A DNA stretch of 64,000 nucleotides, from contig NZ_JAKLTS010000007.1 in assembly GCF_022012445.1 (NCBI RefSeq), positions 62,001 through 126,000 of the forward strand. Reading direction: 5' to 3'. Made by a program: the position numbers and the translations under genes. How positions within the stretch are numbered: the stretch's first letter is position 1; every line of letters starts with the position of its first letter. Under the pieces are notes generated by a model. It worked only from the letters and a program-made list of their open reading frames with translations, was not told where the DNA came from and did not search any database. Positions 25,395 through 36,523 of this stretch are shown piece after piece. Source of the DNA: Massilia sp. TS11. Lineage in GTDB: Bacteria; Pseudomonadota; Gammaproteobacteria; Burkholderiales; Burkholderiaceae_D.

Positions 25395-26006
25395 TCAGGG
25401 AATGCCGTTGGCGCAATGGGCCTGGCAGGCCGGGCGCGTGGCCAGGCGCGCGAACCAGGCCTCGACGGCGGCCAGCGGCGGGTGCGCAAGCGGGGTCTCC
25501 AGCCAGCGGTTGGTGGACAGGCCAAGCACGATGTCGGCCAAAGTGAACTCGGCGCCGCAGACATAGGGGCGGCCGTCGGCCAGGGCGGCATCGAGCATGC
25601 GCATATGGCGGTTCCAGGCCGCCACGCCGGCCTCGATCGCCAGCCGGTCCTGATGGGCCGGGCTGTGGCGCACCAGGCCCATGAAGGCATAGCGCCAGCT
25701 GTTGTTCAGCTCGGTCGCCTGCCAGTCCATCCACTGCTCGACACGCGCGCGCGCGGCCGGCGCCAGCGGCAGCAGGGCGCCATTGCCGGCGCGGTTGGCC
25801 AGATAGCGCACGATACTGTTCGATTCCCACAGCACGAAGCCATCATCGTCGAGGACGGGCGCCAGCGCATTCGGATTGAGGGCGCGGAAGGCCGCGCTGG
25901 CCAGGTCGGGCGCCGGCTCATGCGCGATTGTCAGGCCCAGCTCGGCGCAGGTCCAGAGCACCTTGCGCACATTGATCGAGGTCGGCTTGCCGTAGAGTTT
26001 GAGCAT
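25395..26006 (-). CDS. Glutathione S-transferase family protein
   Basis: 203 aa. An N-terminal thioredoxin-like domain (LKLYGKPTSINVRKVLWTCAELGL, ALAPVLDDDGFVLWESNSIVRYLA, with the glutathione-binding E-S pair) is followed by an all-helical C-terminal domain (FTLADIVLGLSTNRWL). S10 or N12 are candidate catalytic residues rather than a Tyr. It lies 3 bp after the NTF2-like gene, in the same operon. The substrate is unknown. Confidence 0.92.
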   Translation of the reverse strand: MLKLYGKPTSINVRKVLWTCAELGLTIAHEPAPDLASAAFRALNPNALAPVLDDDGFVLWESNSIVRYLANRAGNGALLPLAPAARARVEQWMDWQATELNNSWRYAFMGLVRHSPAHQDRLAIEAGVAAWNRHMRMLDAALADGRPYVCGAEFTLADIVLGLSTNRWLETPLAHPPLAAVEAWFARLATRPACQAHCANGIP

Positions 26007-26009
26007 GCT

Positions 26010-26438
26010 TCAGGGGGCGCTGACGCGCGAAGAGTGGGAGGACAGCAGCAGCCACTGGCCGCCGCGCAGCTGCCAGACGCGGGTGAACACGAAGCGCCCG
26101 CTCCAGGGCTGGCCCTGGCTGGTGCCGGACTGCACGCTGACGCCATTGACGATGGCCGTGTCGCCGTACACGCGGGTGCGCACGTCCTGGTTGAGGATGG
26201 CATTGTTGACCCGGCTTTTGCTGCTCAGATCGGCCAGATAATCGGCCTTATGCTGCACCCGCCCATCGGAGTGGACGAGCACGAAATCGGGATCGATCAG
26301 CGGCGCCAGCGCGGCCGCTTCGGCGCGTTCGCGCAGGCGGTTCCAGGCGGCGTCGGCCTCGGCCAGGCCGGCCGGCAGGGTCTCGGCGGCGTTGGCCAGC
26401 AAGGGCAGCAGCAGGCCGGCGGCAAACAGGATACGCAT
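26010..26438 (-). CDS. Secreted NTF2-like (DUF4440-type) protein
   Basis: 142 aa with a Sec signal peptide (MRILFAAGLLLPLLANAAE, cleavage near residue 18). The rest has the cone-shaped NTF2 pattern: EADAAWNRLRERAEAAALAPLIDPDFVLVHSDG, then RVYGDTAIVNGV and FTRVWQLRGGQWLLLSSHSS. Proteins of this fold are small periplasmic ligand binders or enzymes of unknown role. GGAG precedes the ATG. Confidence 0.85.
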   Translation of the reverse strand: MRILFAAGLLLPLLANAAETLPAGLAEADAAWNRLRERAEAAALAPLIDPDFVLVHSDGRVQHKADYLADLSSKSRVNNAILNQDVRTRVYGDTAIVNGVSVQSGTSQGQPWSGRFVFTRVWQLRGGQWLLLSSHSSRVSAP

Positions 26439-26542
26439 GAGGAACTCCGGACAAAAGAAGGCAGTCTACACGGGCCGTGCATGTGCAACTGCACCAAATT
26501 GTCACAGCCCCGGAATGGCTGGCACGCGCCGTAAAGACTTGC

Positions 26543-26548
26543 TAGACT
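26543..26548 (+). promoter_or_regulatory. Possible -10 element upstream of first chemoreceptor
   Basis: TAGACT within the 9-mer GCTAGACTG (26541-26549) lies 29 bp before the ATG. The same 9-mer occurs at 29936-29944, 28 bp before the third chemoreceptor start. No convincing -35 partner is visible at either site, and neither fits the sigma-28 or sigma-54 consensus. Confidence 0.35.
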
Positions 26549-26576
26549 GCCCCTCTTTCTTTTCGCCTGCGAATCC

Positions 26577-28175
26577 ATGAACCAGCTGAAAATCGCCACC
26601 CGCATGCTGATCCTGACCGGGACCCTGTGCGTGCTCTTGATTGTCATCGGCCTGCTCGGCCTGTTCGGCATGCACAAGAACAATGCCTCGCTGCAAACGG
26701 TCTACCAGGACCGCACGGTGGCCATGACCCAGCTGGCCGAGGTGGCGCGGATCGTCCAGCGCAACCGCATCCTGATGATGGACATCATCATCTACCCCGA
26801 GAACTTCGCCAAGCGCACCAAGGAAGTCGACGACAACCTCGCCAAGCTCGACAAGAACTGGCAGGCCTTCCTCGGCACCAAGCTGCTGCCCGAGGAACAG
26901 GAGCTGGCCAAGGCCTTCGAGGCCAGCCACAGCGTGTATCTGCGCGATGCGCTGACGCCGACGCGCGCGGCCGTGCAGGGCGGCAATCTCGAGCAGGCCA
27001 AGGACCTATATTCGAACAAGGTCAGCCTGTTCGGCTTCAAGGCCCAGGAGGCGCTCGACAAGGTGATGGGCTTCCAGGTGCGCGCCGCCAAGGCCGAATT
27101 CGAGGACGCCAGCGCCGCCTATGCGCGCATCCGCATGATCAGCATCGGCGCCATCATCGGCGGGCTCGGTTTCGCGGTGCTGTTCGGCGCCACCCTGGCG
27201 CGCGGCATCGGCACGGCGCTGAACGAAGCGGTCGAGGTGTCCGAGGCCGTGGCCGCCGGCGACCTGACGCGCCATGTGCCGGTGCACGGCAATGATGAAG
27301 TCAGCCACCTGATGGCGGCCCTGGCGCGCATGCAGGACGCGCTGCGGCGCGTCGTCAGCGGCGTGCGCGAAAACGCCGAGCGGGTGGCCGTGAACACCGA
27401 GGAAATCGCGCGCGGCAATCTGGACCTGTCGGGCCGCACCGAAAGCCAGGCCAGCGCCCTGCAGCAGACCGCCGCCTCGATGGAGGAATTGTCCTCGACC
27501 GTCAACCAGAACGCCGACAACGCGCTGCAGGCCAACCAGCTGGCGCGCAATGCCAGCGAGGTGGCGCAGCAGGGCGGCCAGATCGTGGGCGAGGTAGTCG
27601 AGACCATGCGCGGCATCAGCGACAGCTCGAAGAAGATCGCCGACATCATCAATGTGATCGACGGCATCGCCTTCCAGACGAATATCCTGGCCCTCAATGC
27701 CGCCGTCGAAGCGGCCCGCGCCGGCGAGCAGGGGCGCGGCTTCGCCGTCGTCGCCGGCGAGGTGCGCAGCCTGGCCAGCCGCTCGGCCGAGGCGGCCAAG
27801 CAGATCAAGGACCTGATCACCGACAGCGTGGCGCGGGTCGACCATGGCACCGGCCTGGTCGACCGCGCCGGCCATACCATGCAGGGCGTGGTCAGCAGCA
27901 TCCAGCGCGTGACCGACATCATGAGCGAGATCGCGGCCGCCAGCAAAGAGCAGAGCGCCGGCGTGCACCAGGTCGGCACCGCGGTCAGCCAGATGGACGA
28001 GACCACCCAGCAGAACGCCGCCCTGGTCGAGGAAATGGCGGCCGCCGCCGCCAGCCTCCAGGACCAGGCCCAGGCCCTGGTCCAGGCGGTCAGCGTGTTC
28101 AACCTCGGTCAGCAGGCCCAGCAGGCCCAGCGGGCCGCGCTGCGGACGCCGGCGCGCCCGCGCCTGGCGGCCTGA
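26577..28175 (+). CDS. Methyl-accepting chemotaxis protein 1
   Basis: 532 aa inner-membrane chemoreceptor. TM1 spans about residues 11-31; a periplasmic four-helix-bundle (4HB_MCP type) sensor includes [14 protein letters not shown]2 lies about 184-206; then HAMP and a long MCPsignal coiled coil. The hairpin tip [32 protein letters not shown] starts near residue 362. No C-terminal CheR/CheB-tethering pentapeptide is seen (ends RPRLAA). First of three tandem paralogues; the ligand is unknown. Confidence 0.95.
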   Translation: MNQLKIATRMLILTGTLCVLLIVIGLLGLFGMHKNNASLQTVYQDRTVAMTQLAEVARIVQRNRILMMDIIIYPENFAKRTKEVDDNLAKLDKNWQAFLGTKLLPEEQELAKAFEASHSVYLRDALTPTRAAVQGGNLEQAKDLYSNKVSLFGFKAQEALDKVMGFQVRAAKAEFEDASAAYARIRMISIGAIIGGLGFAVLFGATLARGIGTALNEAVEVSEAVAAGDLTRHVPVHGNDEVSHLMAALARMQDALRRVVSGVRENAERVAVNTEEIARGNLDLSGRTESQASALQQTAASMEELSSTVNQNADNALQANQLARNASEVAQQGGQIVGEVVETMRGISDSSKKIADIINVIDGIAFQTNILALNAAVEAARAGEQGRGFAVVAGEVRSLASRSAEAAKQIKDLITDSVARVDHGTGLVDRAGHTMQGVVSSIQRVTDIMSEIAAASKEQSAGVHQVGTAVSQMDETTQQNAALVEEMAAAAASLQDQAQALVQAVSVFNLGQQAQQAQRAALRTPARPRLAA

Positions 28176-28280
28176 TCCGGACACGGGCGCGCACCGGCCA
28201 CGGCGCGCACGATTCCCGTAGGAAACAACACGGGTTGGCGATAGCGACTACACTGCAATCGTCTCGCGAACGATTGCTCA

Positions 28281-29858
28281 ATGAACACGTTACGCATCGC
28301 CACCCGCCTGTATCTGCAGAACGGTCTGCTGGCCGGCCTGCTGGTGCTGCTCGGCCTGATCGGTCTGTTCGGCCTGCAGCAGGCCAATGCGACACTGCAG
28401 CACGTGCATGCGGACCGGGTCGTGCCGCTGGTCCAGCTGGAGGAGGTGTCGCGCATCATGCAGCGCAACCGCATCCTCGTCATGGATGTGCTGCTCAATC
28501 CGGCGCCGGACAATCTGGCGCGCCGCGAGCAGGAGCTGCACACCAACCGCGCACGCCTCGACGAGGTCTGGAAGGCCTTCATCGCGACCGGGCTGACGGC
28601 CGACGAGGCCGCCCTGGCGCGCGCCTTCAGCGAGCAGCGCGCCCTGTATGTGCGCGACGGCCTGCTGGCCGTGCTCGACACGGTCAAGCGTGGCGATCCG
28701 GGCGCCGCCCTGCGCCTGTACCAGGAGCGCATGCAGGCGCTCGGGCGCACCGCCCTCGATCTGCAGAACCAACTGGTCAGCATGCAGGCGCAGGAAACGG
28801 CGCGCAGCTACGCAGCGTCGAACGCGGCCCTGGCGCGCCAGCGGCTGCTGATGCTGGCGACCATGGTGCTGGGCCTGGCCTGTGCCGGCGCGATGAGCGT
28901 GCTGCTGATCCGCGGTATCCGGCGCGGCCTGCATGAGGCCATCGCTGTCTCGACGGCCGTGGCTGCAGGCGACCTGAGCCGGACCTCCCAGCTGAGCCTG
29001 CATGACGAACTGGGCCAGGTGCTCCAGGCCCTGGCGCGCATGCAGGACAGCCTGCGCACGCTGGTCGCGGGCGTACGCGGACAGGCCGAGCAGCTGGCCG
29101 GCACGACCGATGAAATCGCGCGCGGCAATCTGGACCTGTCGGGCCGCACCGAGAGCCAGGCCAGCGCGCTGGAGCAGACGGCGGCCGCCATGGAGGAATT
29201 GTCCTCGACCGTCGGCCGGAATGCCGACCACGCCCAGCAGGCGCGCCAGCTGGCCAGCCAGGCCAGCACCGTGGCGGCCGAGGGTGGCCAGGTCGTCGGC
29301 GCGGTGGTCGATACCATGCAGGGCATCGACGCCAGTTCACGCAAGATCGCCGACATCATCAATGTGATCGACGGCATCGCCTTCCAGACCAATCTCCTGG
29401 CCCTCAATGCCGCCGTCGAGGCAGCCCGCGCCGGCGAGCAGGGGCGCGGTTTCGCCGTCGTCGCCAGCGAAGTGCGCAGCCTGGCCAGCCGCTCGGCCGA
29501 GGCGGCCCGCGAGATCAAGACCCTGATTCAGGACAGCGTCCAGCGCGTGCAGGCAGGGAATCAGCTGGCCATGCGCGCCGGCCAGACCATGGGCGCCGTG
29601 GTGGACAGCATCCAGCGCGTCAGCGCCATCATGAACGAGATCGCGGCGGCCAGCCAGGAACAGAGCACCGGCGTGCACGAGGTCGGCAAAGCCATCGTCC
29701 AGATGGATGAGCACACCCAGCAGAATGCGGCCCTGGTCGAACAGATGGCCGCCGGCGCCGGCAGCCTGCGCGAGCAGGCCAGTGCGCTGGTCCAGGCCGT
29801 CAGCGTTTTCCGCACCGACGCCAGCGCGCCGGGCCGCGCCGCCATGCGGCTTCGCTGA
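28281..29858 (+). CDS. Methyl-accepting chemotaxis protein 2
   Basis: 525 aa paralogue of the receptors on either side, with the same TM1-4HB-TM2-HAMP-MCPsignal order. The periplasmic domain keeps [14 protein letters not shown] and RLDEVWKAF, while the rest of the sensor differs. The signalling tip [32 protein letters not shown] is intact. It has an individual 105-bp upstream gap, so it could have its own promoter. Confidence 0.95.
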   Translation: MNTLRIATRLYLQNGLLAGLLVLLGLIGLFGLQQANATLQHVHADRVVPLVQLEEVSRIMQRNRILVMDVLLNPAPDNLARREQELHTNRARLDEVWKAFIATGLTADEAALARAFSEQRALYVRDGLLAVLDTVKRGDPGAALRLYQERMQALGRTALDLQNQLVSMQAQETARSYAASNAALARQRLLMLATMVLGLACAGAMSVLLIRGIRRGLHEAIAVSTAVAAGDLSRTSQLSLHDELGQVLQALARMQDSLRTLVAGVRGQAEQLAGTTDEIARGNLDLSGRTESQASALEQTAAAMEELSSTVGRNADHAQQARQLASQASTVAAEGGQVVGAVVDTMQGIDASSRKIADIINVIDGIAFQTNLLALNAAVEAARAGEQGRGFAVVASEVRSLASRSAEAAREIKTLIQDSVQRVQAGNQLAMRAGQTMGAVVDSIQRVSAIMNEIAAASQEQSTGVHEVGKAIVQMDEHTQQNAALVEQMAAGAGSLREQASALVQAVSVFRTDASAPGRAAMRLR

Positions 29859-29971
29859 GCCCGCGCGCCTGTTGCGTTTTCACGTATTTACATTGACTTC
29901 AGGATAAGGATATTGCTCTTATGTAAAACCATGATGCTAGACTGGGTAACTCTTAATTAAAAGTCTTCATC

Positions 29972-31549
29972 ATGGAAAACATAAGAATAGCGACCCGCCT
30001 GATGCTGCAAAACGCCGTCCTGACCATGCTGCTGGTCGTGGTCGGACTGATCGGCCTGTACGGCCTGAACGCCACCAACCAGACCCTGGAATCGGTCAAC
30101 GAAGACCGCGTCGTCCCCCTGGTCCAGCTCGAAGAAGCCTCGCGCCTGCTGCAGCGCAACCGCATCCTGGTGATGGACATGATGATCAACGCCGATCCGG
30201 CCAACTGGCGCAAACGCGAGACCGAGTTCCAGGCCAACCGCAGCCGTCTGGACAGCCTGTGGAAGGCGTTCATGGCCACCACGCTGACCGAGGAAGAAGC
30301 GCGTCTAGCCAAGGAATTGAGCGAGAAACGCAGCGCCTACATCAGCGAATCGCTGCTGCCGACCATCGCCGCCCTCAAGAGCGGCGACCCCGAGGGCGCG
30401 CGCAGGCTCTATGAAACCAAGGTCAGTCCGATGTCGGCCGCCACCCTCGAGGTGCTGACGCGGCTGGTCAAACTGCAGGAGAGCGAGGCCGAAAAAGGCG
30501 GCAAGGAGGCGCAGGCGCGCTTTGCCACGATCCGCGTGCTGGCGATCGGCGCCATGGTGCTCGGGCTCGGCTTCGCGCTGGTATTCGGCAGCATCCTGAT
30601 CCGCGGCATCACCAGCGCGCTCCAGCAGGCCGTGGCCGTGTCCGAAGCCGTCGCCAGCGGCGACCTGAGCCAGCAGATCGTGCCAGTCGGCCAGAATGAA
30701 CTCGGCCAGGTGCTCGAGGCGCTGGCGCGCATGCAGCAGGCCCTGCGCGAGCTGGTCGGCGGGGTGCGCCGCAATGCCGAGCAGGTGGCCGCCACCACCG
30801 GCGAAATCGCGCGCGGCAATATGGACCTGTCAGGCCGCACCGAAAGCCAGGCCAGCGCACTGGAGGAAACCGCGGCCTCGATGGAGGAACTGTCCTCGAC
30901 CGTCAATCAGAATGCCGACAATGCGCGCCAGGCGAATCAGCTGGCCCAGTCGGCCAGCACGGTGGCCGTCGATGGCGGCCAGATCGTCGGCCAGGTGGTC
31001 GACACCATGCGCGGCATCAGCGACAGCTCGAAGAAGATCGCCGACATCATCAATGTGATCGATGGCATCGCCTTCCAGACCAATATCCTGGCCCTCAATG
31101 CGGCCGTCGAAGCGGCGCGCGCCGGCGAGCAGGGGCGCGGCTTCGCGGTGGTGGCGAGCGAGGTGCGCAGCCTGGCCAGCCGTTCGGCCGAAGCGGCCAA
31201 GCAGATCAAGGAACTGATCACGGACAGTGTGCAGCGCGTCGAAGCGGGCACGGCGCTGGTGGACCGCGCCGGCCACACGATGGGCGACGTGGTCAGCAGC
31301 ATCCAGCGCGTGACCGACATCATGGCCGAGATTGCCGAGGCCAGCAAAGAGCAGAGCGCCGGCGTGCACCAGGTCAGCGAGGCCGTCACCCAGATGGACG
31401 AGACCACCCAGCAGAATGCGGCCCTGGTCGAGGAAATGGCGGCCGCCGCCACCGCCCTGCAGGACCAGGCCCAGGCGATGGTGCAGGCCGTCAGCGTGTT
31501 CCGCACGGGCAGCGAGGCGCGCGCCGGCGCCCTGGCCGTGCGCGCCTGA
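29972..31549 (+). CDS. Methyl-accepting chemotaxis protein 3
   Basis: 525 aa, same architecture. The sensor has [23 protein letters not shown] and RLDSLWKAF; a second membrane segment near residue 188-210 and HAMP ([20 protein letters not shown]) follow, and the tip [24 protein letters not shown] is intact. GCTAGACTG lies 28 bp before the ATG as for the first paralogue. It ends 1 bp before the convergent purK stop. Confidence 0.95.
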   Translation: MENIRIATRLMLQNAVLTMLLVVVGLIGLYGLNATNQTLESVNEDRVVPLVQLEEASRLLQRNRILVMDMMINADPANWRKRETEFQANRSRLDSLWKAFMATTLTEEEARLAKELSEKRSAYISESLLPTIAALKSGDPEGARRLYETKVSPMSAATLEVLTRLVKLQESEAEKGGKEAQARFATIRVLAIGAMVLGLGFALVFGSILIRGITSALQQAVAVSEAVASGDLSQQIVPVGQNELGQVLEALARMQQALRELVGGVRRNAEQVAATTGEIARGNMDLSGRTESQASALEETAASMEELSSTVNQNADNARQANQLAQSASTVAVDGGQIVGQVVDTMRGISDSSKKIADIINVIDGIAFQTNILALNAAVEAARAGEQGRGFAVVASEVRSLASRSAEAAKQIKELITDSVQRVEAGTALVDRAGHTMGDVVSSIQRVTDIMAEIAEASKEQSAGVHQVSEAVTQMDETTQQNAALVEEMAAAATALQDQAQAMVQAVSVFRTGSEARAGALAVRA

Positions 31550-31550
31550 G

Positions 31551-32606
31551 TCAGGCCAGGCGGGCGGCGACCCAGTCGCGCGCCGACTGGTAGCGTGCTG
31601 GCAGCTCGACCTGGCTGAGGCTGTGCGCCAGCGTGGCGCGCTGCTGCGAGAAGAAGTTCAGGTGGCCCATCTTGCGGCCGTCGAAACAGGTCTTGCCATA
31701 CCAGTGCAGCTGGCTCGACCCCTGGGCCAGCCAGCGTACGTCGTAGGGCAGACCGATCAGGTTCAGCATCAGGGTATTGCCGTACTGCTCGGGCTGAGGC
31801 AGCGGCAGATCGCAGACGGCGCGCAGGTGCAGCTCGAACTGACTGATGGCGGCGCCGGCCTGGGTCCAGTGACCCGAATTGTGCACGCGCGGGGCGATCT
31901 CATTGACCAGCAGACGCCCGTCCTCGACGAAGAATTCGATCGCCATCACGCCCACGTAATCGAGGTGCTCCATCACCTTGCGCATATGCGCCTCGGCCTC
32001 GGCCTGCAGCTGCGCATAGTGCCCTTCCAGGCTCAGCGTCGCCAGCAGGATGCCCTGATGGTGGTGGTTTTCGACCAGACGGTAGCAGACGATCTCGCCG
32101 GCGCGGTTGCGCGCCGCCACCAGCGAGACTTCGGCCTCGAAGCGCACGGCGCGTTCGGCGATGGCCATATGCGCCCAGTCTTCGAGCGCGACCGCGACTT
32201 CATGGCGCAGGCGCTGCTGGCCACGGCCGTCGTAGCCTCCCGAGGCGCGCTTGAGGAAGACATCCGGACCGAGCGCCGCATGGATGTCGGCCTGGCTCGT
32301 GTGCGGCTGCGGCGCCAGCCAGGGCGAGGTCGGCACGCCAATCAGGTCCAGCATCTGCTTCTGATGGCGGCGGTCGACCAGGGCCGCGTAGGCGCGTGCA
32401 TTGAGCCAGTGCGGATGCTGCTGCAGCGCGCTGGTGAAGGGATTGACGGGCCAGTGTTCGCGTTCGGTGGTGACGATGGCCTGCGGCGCCGGCATGCTGC
32501 CGTGCTCGATGTCCATCGGCGTGACCTCAATGCCGATGCGGCGGCCGGCGGCCTGCAGCATCGCACCCAGCTGACCATTGCCGAGGACGGCGACCTGCAT
32601 GCTCAT
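31551..32606 (-). CDS. purK: N5-carboxyaminoimidazole ribonucleotide synthase
   Basis: 351 aa ATP-grasp enzyme that carboxylates AIR with bicarbonate and ATP in purine synthesis. Visible are the N-terminal GNGQLGAML loop, the ATP-grasp lobe [35 protein letters not shown], and the metal/substrate motif [14 protein letters not shown]. The ATG overlaps the purE stop (ATGA), the usual coupled purEK arrangement. An ATG 6 bp downstream is possible. Confidence 0.95.
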   Translation of the reverse strand: MSMQVAVLGNGQLGAMLQAAGRRIGIEVTPMDIEHGSMPAPQAIVTTEREHWPVNPFTSALQQHPHWLNARAYAALVDRRHQKQMLDLIGVPTSPWLAPQPHTSQADIHAALGPDVFLKRASGGYDGRGQQRLRHEVAVALEDWAHMAIAERAVRFEAEVSLVAARNRAGEIVCYRLVENHHHQGILLATLSLEGHYAQLQAEAEAHMRKVMEHLDYVGVMAIEFFVEDGRLLVNEIAPRVHNSGHWTQAGAAISQFELHLRAVCDLPLPQPEQYGNTLMLNLIGLPYDVRWLAQGSSQLHWYGKTCFDGRKMGHLNFFSQQRATLAHSLSQVELPARYQSARDWVAARLA

Positions 32607-33094
32607 GCGCCCCCCAGCTCAGCCTGATCAAGCACATCCTGGGTCTGGCGCGCGCGGAAGGCATCCAGGCGGGCCGCCAGGGCCGGGTCATGCAGGGCCA
32701 GAATCTGGGCCGCCAGCAGGCCGGCATTACCGGCCCCGGCAGCGCCGATGGCCAGGGTGCCGACCGCGATCCCTTTCGGCATCTGCACGATCGACAGCAG
32801 GGAATCGAGGCCGGACAGGGCCTTGCTCTGGACCGGCACGCCGAGCACCGGCAGCGGCGTCATCGAGGCCACCATGCCGGGCAGGTGGGCGGCGCCCCCG
32901 GCGCCGGCGATGATCACCTGATAGCCGGCCGCCTTCGCACCCTCGGCGAAGGCCACCAGACGCTGCGGAGTGCGGTGGGCCGAAACGACTTCGGCCTTCC
33001 AGCTGACGCCCAGCTGGGTCAGCATGTCAGCGGCGACCTGCATGGTTTCCCAGTCGCTGCGCGAGCCCATGATGATGGCTACGGGGGTGCTCAT
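32603..33094 (-). CDS. purE: N5-carboxyaminoimidazole ribonucleotide mutase
   Basis: 163 aa class I PurE that moves the carboxylate of N5-CAIR to form CAIR. It has the [10 protein letters not shown] phosphate-binding start, SAHRTPQRL with the catalytic His, [25 protein letters not shown] and the [26 protein letters not shown] block. It is of normal length and is first in the purE-purK unit. Confidence 0.96.
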   Translation of the reverse strand: MSTPVAIIMGSRSDWETMQVAADMLTQLGVSWKAEVVSAHRTPQRLVAFAEGAKAAGYQVIIAGAGGAAHLPGMVASMTPLPVLGVPVQSKALSGLDSLLSIVQMPKGIAVGTLAIGAAGAGNAGLLAAQILALHDPALAARLDAFRARQTQDVLDQAELGGA

Positions 33095-33196
33095 GTCCGT
33101 CCTTTCAGTCTGCGAAGCCCCCGATTATACCCTGCCAAGGGCGGCCGAAAATAAATGCCGCGCCGCGCCCAGCCCGCCAGCACAGGCTTGCCTTAC

Positions 33197-33260
33197 AAAC
33201 AAATCGGGGTCAGACCCCATTTATCCGGACGGAAAAATGGGGTCTGACCCCGATTTGTTT
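33197..33260. repeat. REP-like inverted repeat (GGGGTCAGACCCC family), copy 2
   Basis: Perfect 26-bp arms (33197-33222 and 33235-33260) around a 12-bp centre that adds three more pairs, making a very stable hairpin. It has the same GGGGTCAGACCCCATTT core as copy 1 near the RAYT gene. It lies between the purE start and the M4 protease stop, so it may affect protease mRNA 3' ends. Confidence 0.85.
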
Positions 33261-33272
33261 TTGGGGCAAGAA

Positions 33273-33292
33273 GAAGGGGCCGCGGCCCCTTC
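33273..33292 (-). terminator. GC-rich hairpin after the M4 protease
   Basis: GAAGGGGCCGCGGCCCCTTC is a perfect 20-bp palindrome 15 bp beyond the protease stop. Read on the minus strand it is followed by TTCTTGCC, a poor T tract, so termination may rely on this plus the adjacent REP-like hairpin. Confidence 0.55.
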
Positions 33293-33307
33293 CTGTGGGT
33301 CGCGCCC

Positions 33308-35830
33308 TTACTGCGTGATCACGCTGACTTTGTCGACCACAAACGAGGTCTGCAGCGAGGAGTCTTCGGTCATCACGAAGGACAGGGTCACGCTCTGGCC
33401 TTTGTAGGGCAGCAGGCTGAAACTGCGGGTCTGGTAGCCGCTCGCCTTGTTCAGATTGCTGTAGGTGGCCAGGGTGCCGAGCGTGCTGCCGGCGCTGTTC
33501 TTCACGCTGACGACCAGCTTGTCATAGGCGCTGCTGGTGGTGGTCTCAGCCGTGTCGATGTGCAGGGCGAAGCTCAGCGTGGCGCTGGTGGCGGTCGACG
33601 GAATGGTGACGGCCTGGGTCAGGGTCTCGGTGGCGGTGCTGCCATTGCCGCCGAGCCAGGCGTTCTTGCTGCCGTCATAGGCCGGCTGGCCGCTCCAGGT
33701 GCCGATCACGCCGGTCGTGCCGCTCCAGCCGGTCGCGCCCGATTCGAAGCTGCCATTGGTGACGCGCTCGGTGGCGCTGCTGGTGGCCACCGTCAGGGTG
33801 GCGCTGTTCGAGGTCACCATGGCATTCGTGGCGTCCTTGATCTGCACGCTGAAGCTGGCGCCGTTGTCGCTGCTCTGGGCCGTGAAGCTGTAGCTGGCGC
33901 TGGTGGCGCCGCTGATCGCCGTGCCATTGCGCAGCCACTGGTAGCTGTAGGGCGCGCTGCCGCCGGTGGCCGTCACGGCGAAGCTGGCGCTGGCGCCCGG
34001 GGCCACGGTCAGGCTGGCCGGCTGCGAGCTGATGGCCAGCACGGCCGAGCCCGGTTCATCGACGTCGGCCCCGACATTGATGGCGGCATAGGCGCGCTGC
34101 ACGGCGATGTCTTCCTTCGAGCCGACCCCGTACAGCTCCTGGGCGGCGGCGATCATCTTCAGGCGCGCGTCGGCGTAGTTGGTCGAGGACGTGAACTTGG
34201 TGGTATTGGCCTTGAACCAGATGCGGTAGGCCTTGTCGTTGCCGATGCCGGTCATGGCCTTGGGGCTCTTGACCAGGTAGGACGAGTACATTTCGCTGCT
34301 GCTGCTCGAATTCGAGCCTTGCGACAGGAAGTAGAACATGCGGTTGTTCGGGCCGCTCGAATAGTGGACGTCGAGATTCTTGATGGTCGAGCTCCAGGCG
34401 TCCGGCGAGGAGCCATCCTTGGACGGCTTCCACATCCAGCGCAGCGGGGTGCCCGACTTCGAGATTTCCTTGCCCATCATCCAGTCGTTACCGGCCGGGA
34501 TCACGCTGCCGGTGCCGCCATTGCGCGCATAGGCTTCGACCATCTCGCCATTGATGTCCGAGGACGATTCATTCAGGCCGCCCGACTCGCCCGAGTAGGT
34601 GAGATTGGAGGTGGCGGCCGTCACGCCGTGGCCCATTTCGTGGCCGATCACGTCGATCGAACCGAGCGAGTAGAACGAAGAGCCGTCGCCCACATACATG
34701 CACTTGCAGGTGTCGGTGTAGAAGGCATTGTCGTAGTTGTTGTCGACGTGAACGGCGATATACGTGGCCGTGTTGTTACCGTCGAGCGACTTCCAGCCCA
34801 GCGCATTGTTCATCGCGTCGTAGGTGTTCATCAGGCCCCACAGCGCATTCACGGCAGCGGTCTGGCCGTTGGCATTGGTGGTCGAGCCGCCCGCAATGTA
34901 CTGCTGGCCGTCGCCCCAGGTGTTGGTGCTGTTGGTGTAGATCGATCCGGCGCTCGGGCTGTTGGCCGAGCTGTGGTTGGCATTGGTGATGGCCATGCCG
35001 CCGAAGGTGCCGCCGGTGCCGCGCGTGGCGTCGAGCATCTTGTAGGTGCTGCCCGACAGCGTGGTCTGGATCGGCACGGTGCCGTTGTACTGGCTGTAGC
35101 CGGTGCCGACCACGGTCTGCAGGGCATTCCACTGGGCCAGCTGGCGGCCGTCATTGGCGCTGACGATGGTGTCGCGGTAGACCAGCTTGTTGCCGCTGGC
35201 CGTGCGCGTCTTGACCAGGTAGGCCAGCTCATAGCCGGTGACCTTGTCTTCGACGTCGACCGCGTTCAGCGCCGCTTCCGGCTTGTTGAGGGCGTAGTCC
35301 TTGCGCACGGTCTCGACGATCGGATAGACGATCAGCTCGGCGCTGGGCGGCTCGACCTGGGTGGCGCTCGCCAGCAGGGTCTGCTTGTTGACGCTGTCGA
35401 TGGCGGCCTGGGCGCTGATGGCCGGGGTCACGCTGAAGCCGGCCGTGGCGCCGCGCAGGGTCTTGTTGGCGGCGCCGCTGCCGAGGCCGGCGCGGCGGTC
35501 CGAGTGCGACTGGCTGAGGATGTCGCCATTGCGGTTGGTGACGATCACCGAGTTCGAACCGAACACGCGCACGCCCTTGTAGGTGTGGTCGGCGCGCAGA
35601 ATCTGGGTATTGTCGGTGCCCGGGTGCTGGGCAAAGACCTTGTAGTCATGGTCGCCATCGAGGCCCTCGTCGGCGCGCTGGGCCTGCAGTCTGGCGAGGA
35701 TGGCGTTGGCGGCGGCCGGGGTGGCGACCACCGGGGCCGAGAACAGCGGGTTGCCGGCCTCGGCAGTGGCGGCCAGGCAGAGCGGGAGTGCGGCGATCGA
35801 GGCTGCGATGAGGGTTTTCCGTAAATTCAC
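33308..35830 (-). CDS. Secreted M4 (thermolysin-family) metalloprotease with C-terminal accessory domains
   Basis: 840 aa extracellular zinc protease. A signal peptide (cleavage near residue 25) is followed by an FTP/PepSY propeptide to about residue 230, then the thermolysin-like catalytic domain with H397-E-M-G-H401 and the third ligand E421 in GGLNESSSD. After residue about 600 there is an Ig-like domain (ISSQPASLTVAPGASASFAV, YQWLRNGTAISGATSASY) and a C-terminal jelly-roll-like domain (NGSFESGATGWSG to the end). The start is GTG, with TTGGAG 8 nt upstream; no ATG fits the signal peptide. Confidence 0.94.
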   Translation of the reverse strand: MNLRKTLIAASIAALPLCLAATAEAGNPLFSAPVVATPAAANAILARLQAQRADEGLDGDHDYKVFAQHPGTDNTQILRADHTYKGVRVFGSNSVIVTNRNGDILSQSHSDRRAGLGSGAANKTLRGATAGFSVTPAISAQAAIDSVNKQTLLASATQVEPPSAELIVYPIVETVRKDYALNKPEAALNAVDVEDKVTGYELAYLVKTRTASGNKLVYRDTIVSANDGRQLAQWNALQTVVGTGYSQYNGTVPIQTTLSGSTYKMLDATRGTGGTFGGMAITNANHSSANSPSAGSIYTNSTNTWGDGQQYIAGGSTTNANGQTAAVNALWGLMNTYDAMNNALGWKSLDGNNTATYIAVHVDNNYDNAFYTDTCKCMYVGDGSSFYSLGSIDVIGHEMGHGVTAATSNLTYSGESGGLNESSSDINGEMVEAYARNGGTGSVIPAGNDWMMGKEISKSGTPLRWMWKPSKDGSSPDAWSSTIKNLDVHYSSGPNNRMFYFLSQGSNSSSSSEMYSSYLVKSPKAMTGIGNDKAYRIWFKANTTKFTSSTNYADARLKMIAAAQELYGVGSKEDIAVQRAYAAINVGADVDEPGSAVLAISSQPASLTVAPGASASFAVTATGGSAPYSYQWLRNGTAISGATSASYSFTAQSSDNGASFSVQIKDATNAMVTSNSATLTVATSSATERVTNGSFESGATGWSGTTGVIGTWSGQPAYDGSKNAWLGGNGSTATETLTQAVTIPSTATSATLSFALHIDTAETTTSSAYDKLVVSVKNSAGSTLGTLATYSNLNKASGYQTRSFSLLPYKGQSVTLSFVMTEDSSLQTSFVVDKVSVITQ

Positions 35831-36523
35831 TTTTTTTCTCCAAGATGTTCTTCGTTGAGGTTTTTTTGTGTGCTGCTGGCCGCCCTACGCATGGCCACCC
35901 GAAGGCGCAACTGGGGAAAAAAACCGCTCGGCGTCGTCGAGGGAGCAGAACTTAGTCCTGTCGAAAGCGCGATGTCAAAAAACTTGGCAAATGAGACAGG
36001 AAAGGCCCGGATGTTCAGGAAATAACATTCCATCCAAACAACAACGCTGTCAAAGCAGCACTTGTCTAAACAATCTTCTGTTGGTGCATATCAAAATGGA
36101 CGGGCGAAAAGCTTGAACCTTGAAGGAATAGTGTCTGAAATGCTACAGAGCGTGGGTCTGCACTAGATGACAGACTCTAAATGCGGCAAAAACGAAACAA
36201 TCGGTGGTTTTTTGTGAGAATCTGCCTGCCACAGCGATTGCATTTTCCGCGAAAGCCGGACTACACTAGATTTTCGATATACATCCGACAAGACAAAAGA
36301 TCGGAGAGACCAACAAAAGACGTGCCCTAAGGCGCGCGACTTGTACACGGGAAAAATCATGACGCCACGCCAACCCATGCCTGACCGTACCGCCTTTCCG
36401 CGCCCCGCCCCCCGACCTGGCTGATCCGCCGCGCCCGCGACAGCAGCCGGCCCCGCGCCGGCACCCGGAGACAACCATCACAACAAGGACACCTGCCCAC
36501 ACGCCGCAGGTGGAGGGGGGAAT
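35831..36523. other. Gene-free intergenic region (693 bp) with two possible promoters
   Basis: AT-richer than its surroundings, with no convincing coding sequence. On the minus strand TTGACA (35973-35978) and TAAGTT (35949-35954), spacer 18, could be the protease promoter. On the plus strand TTGCAT (36238-36243) and TACACT (36262-36267), spacer 18, could drive the ACT-like gene, leaving a leader of about 250 nt. No repeats were recognised. Confidence 0.45.

Noticed and set aside
26520..26546. TGGCACG followed by TTGCT as a sigma-54 promoter before the first chemoreceptor
   Set aside because: The GG and GC elements are about 20 bp apart, whereas sigma-54 needs roughly half that.
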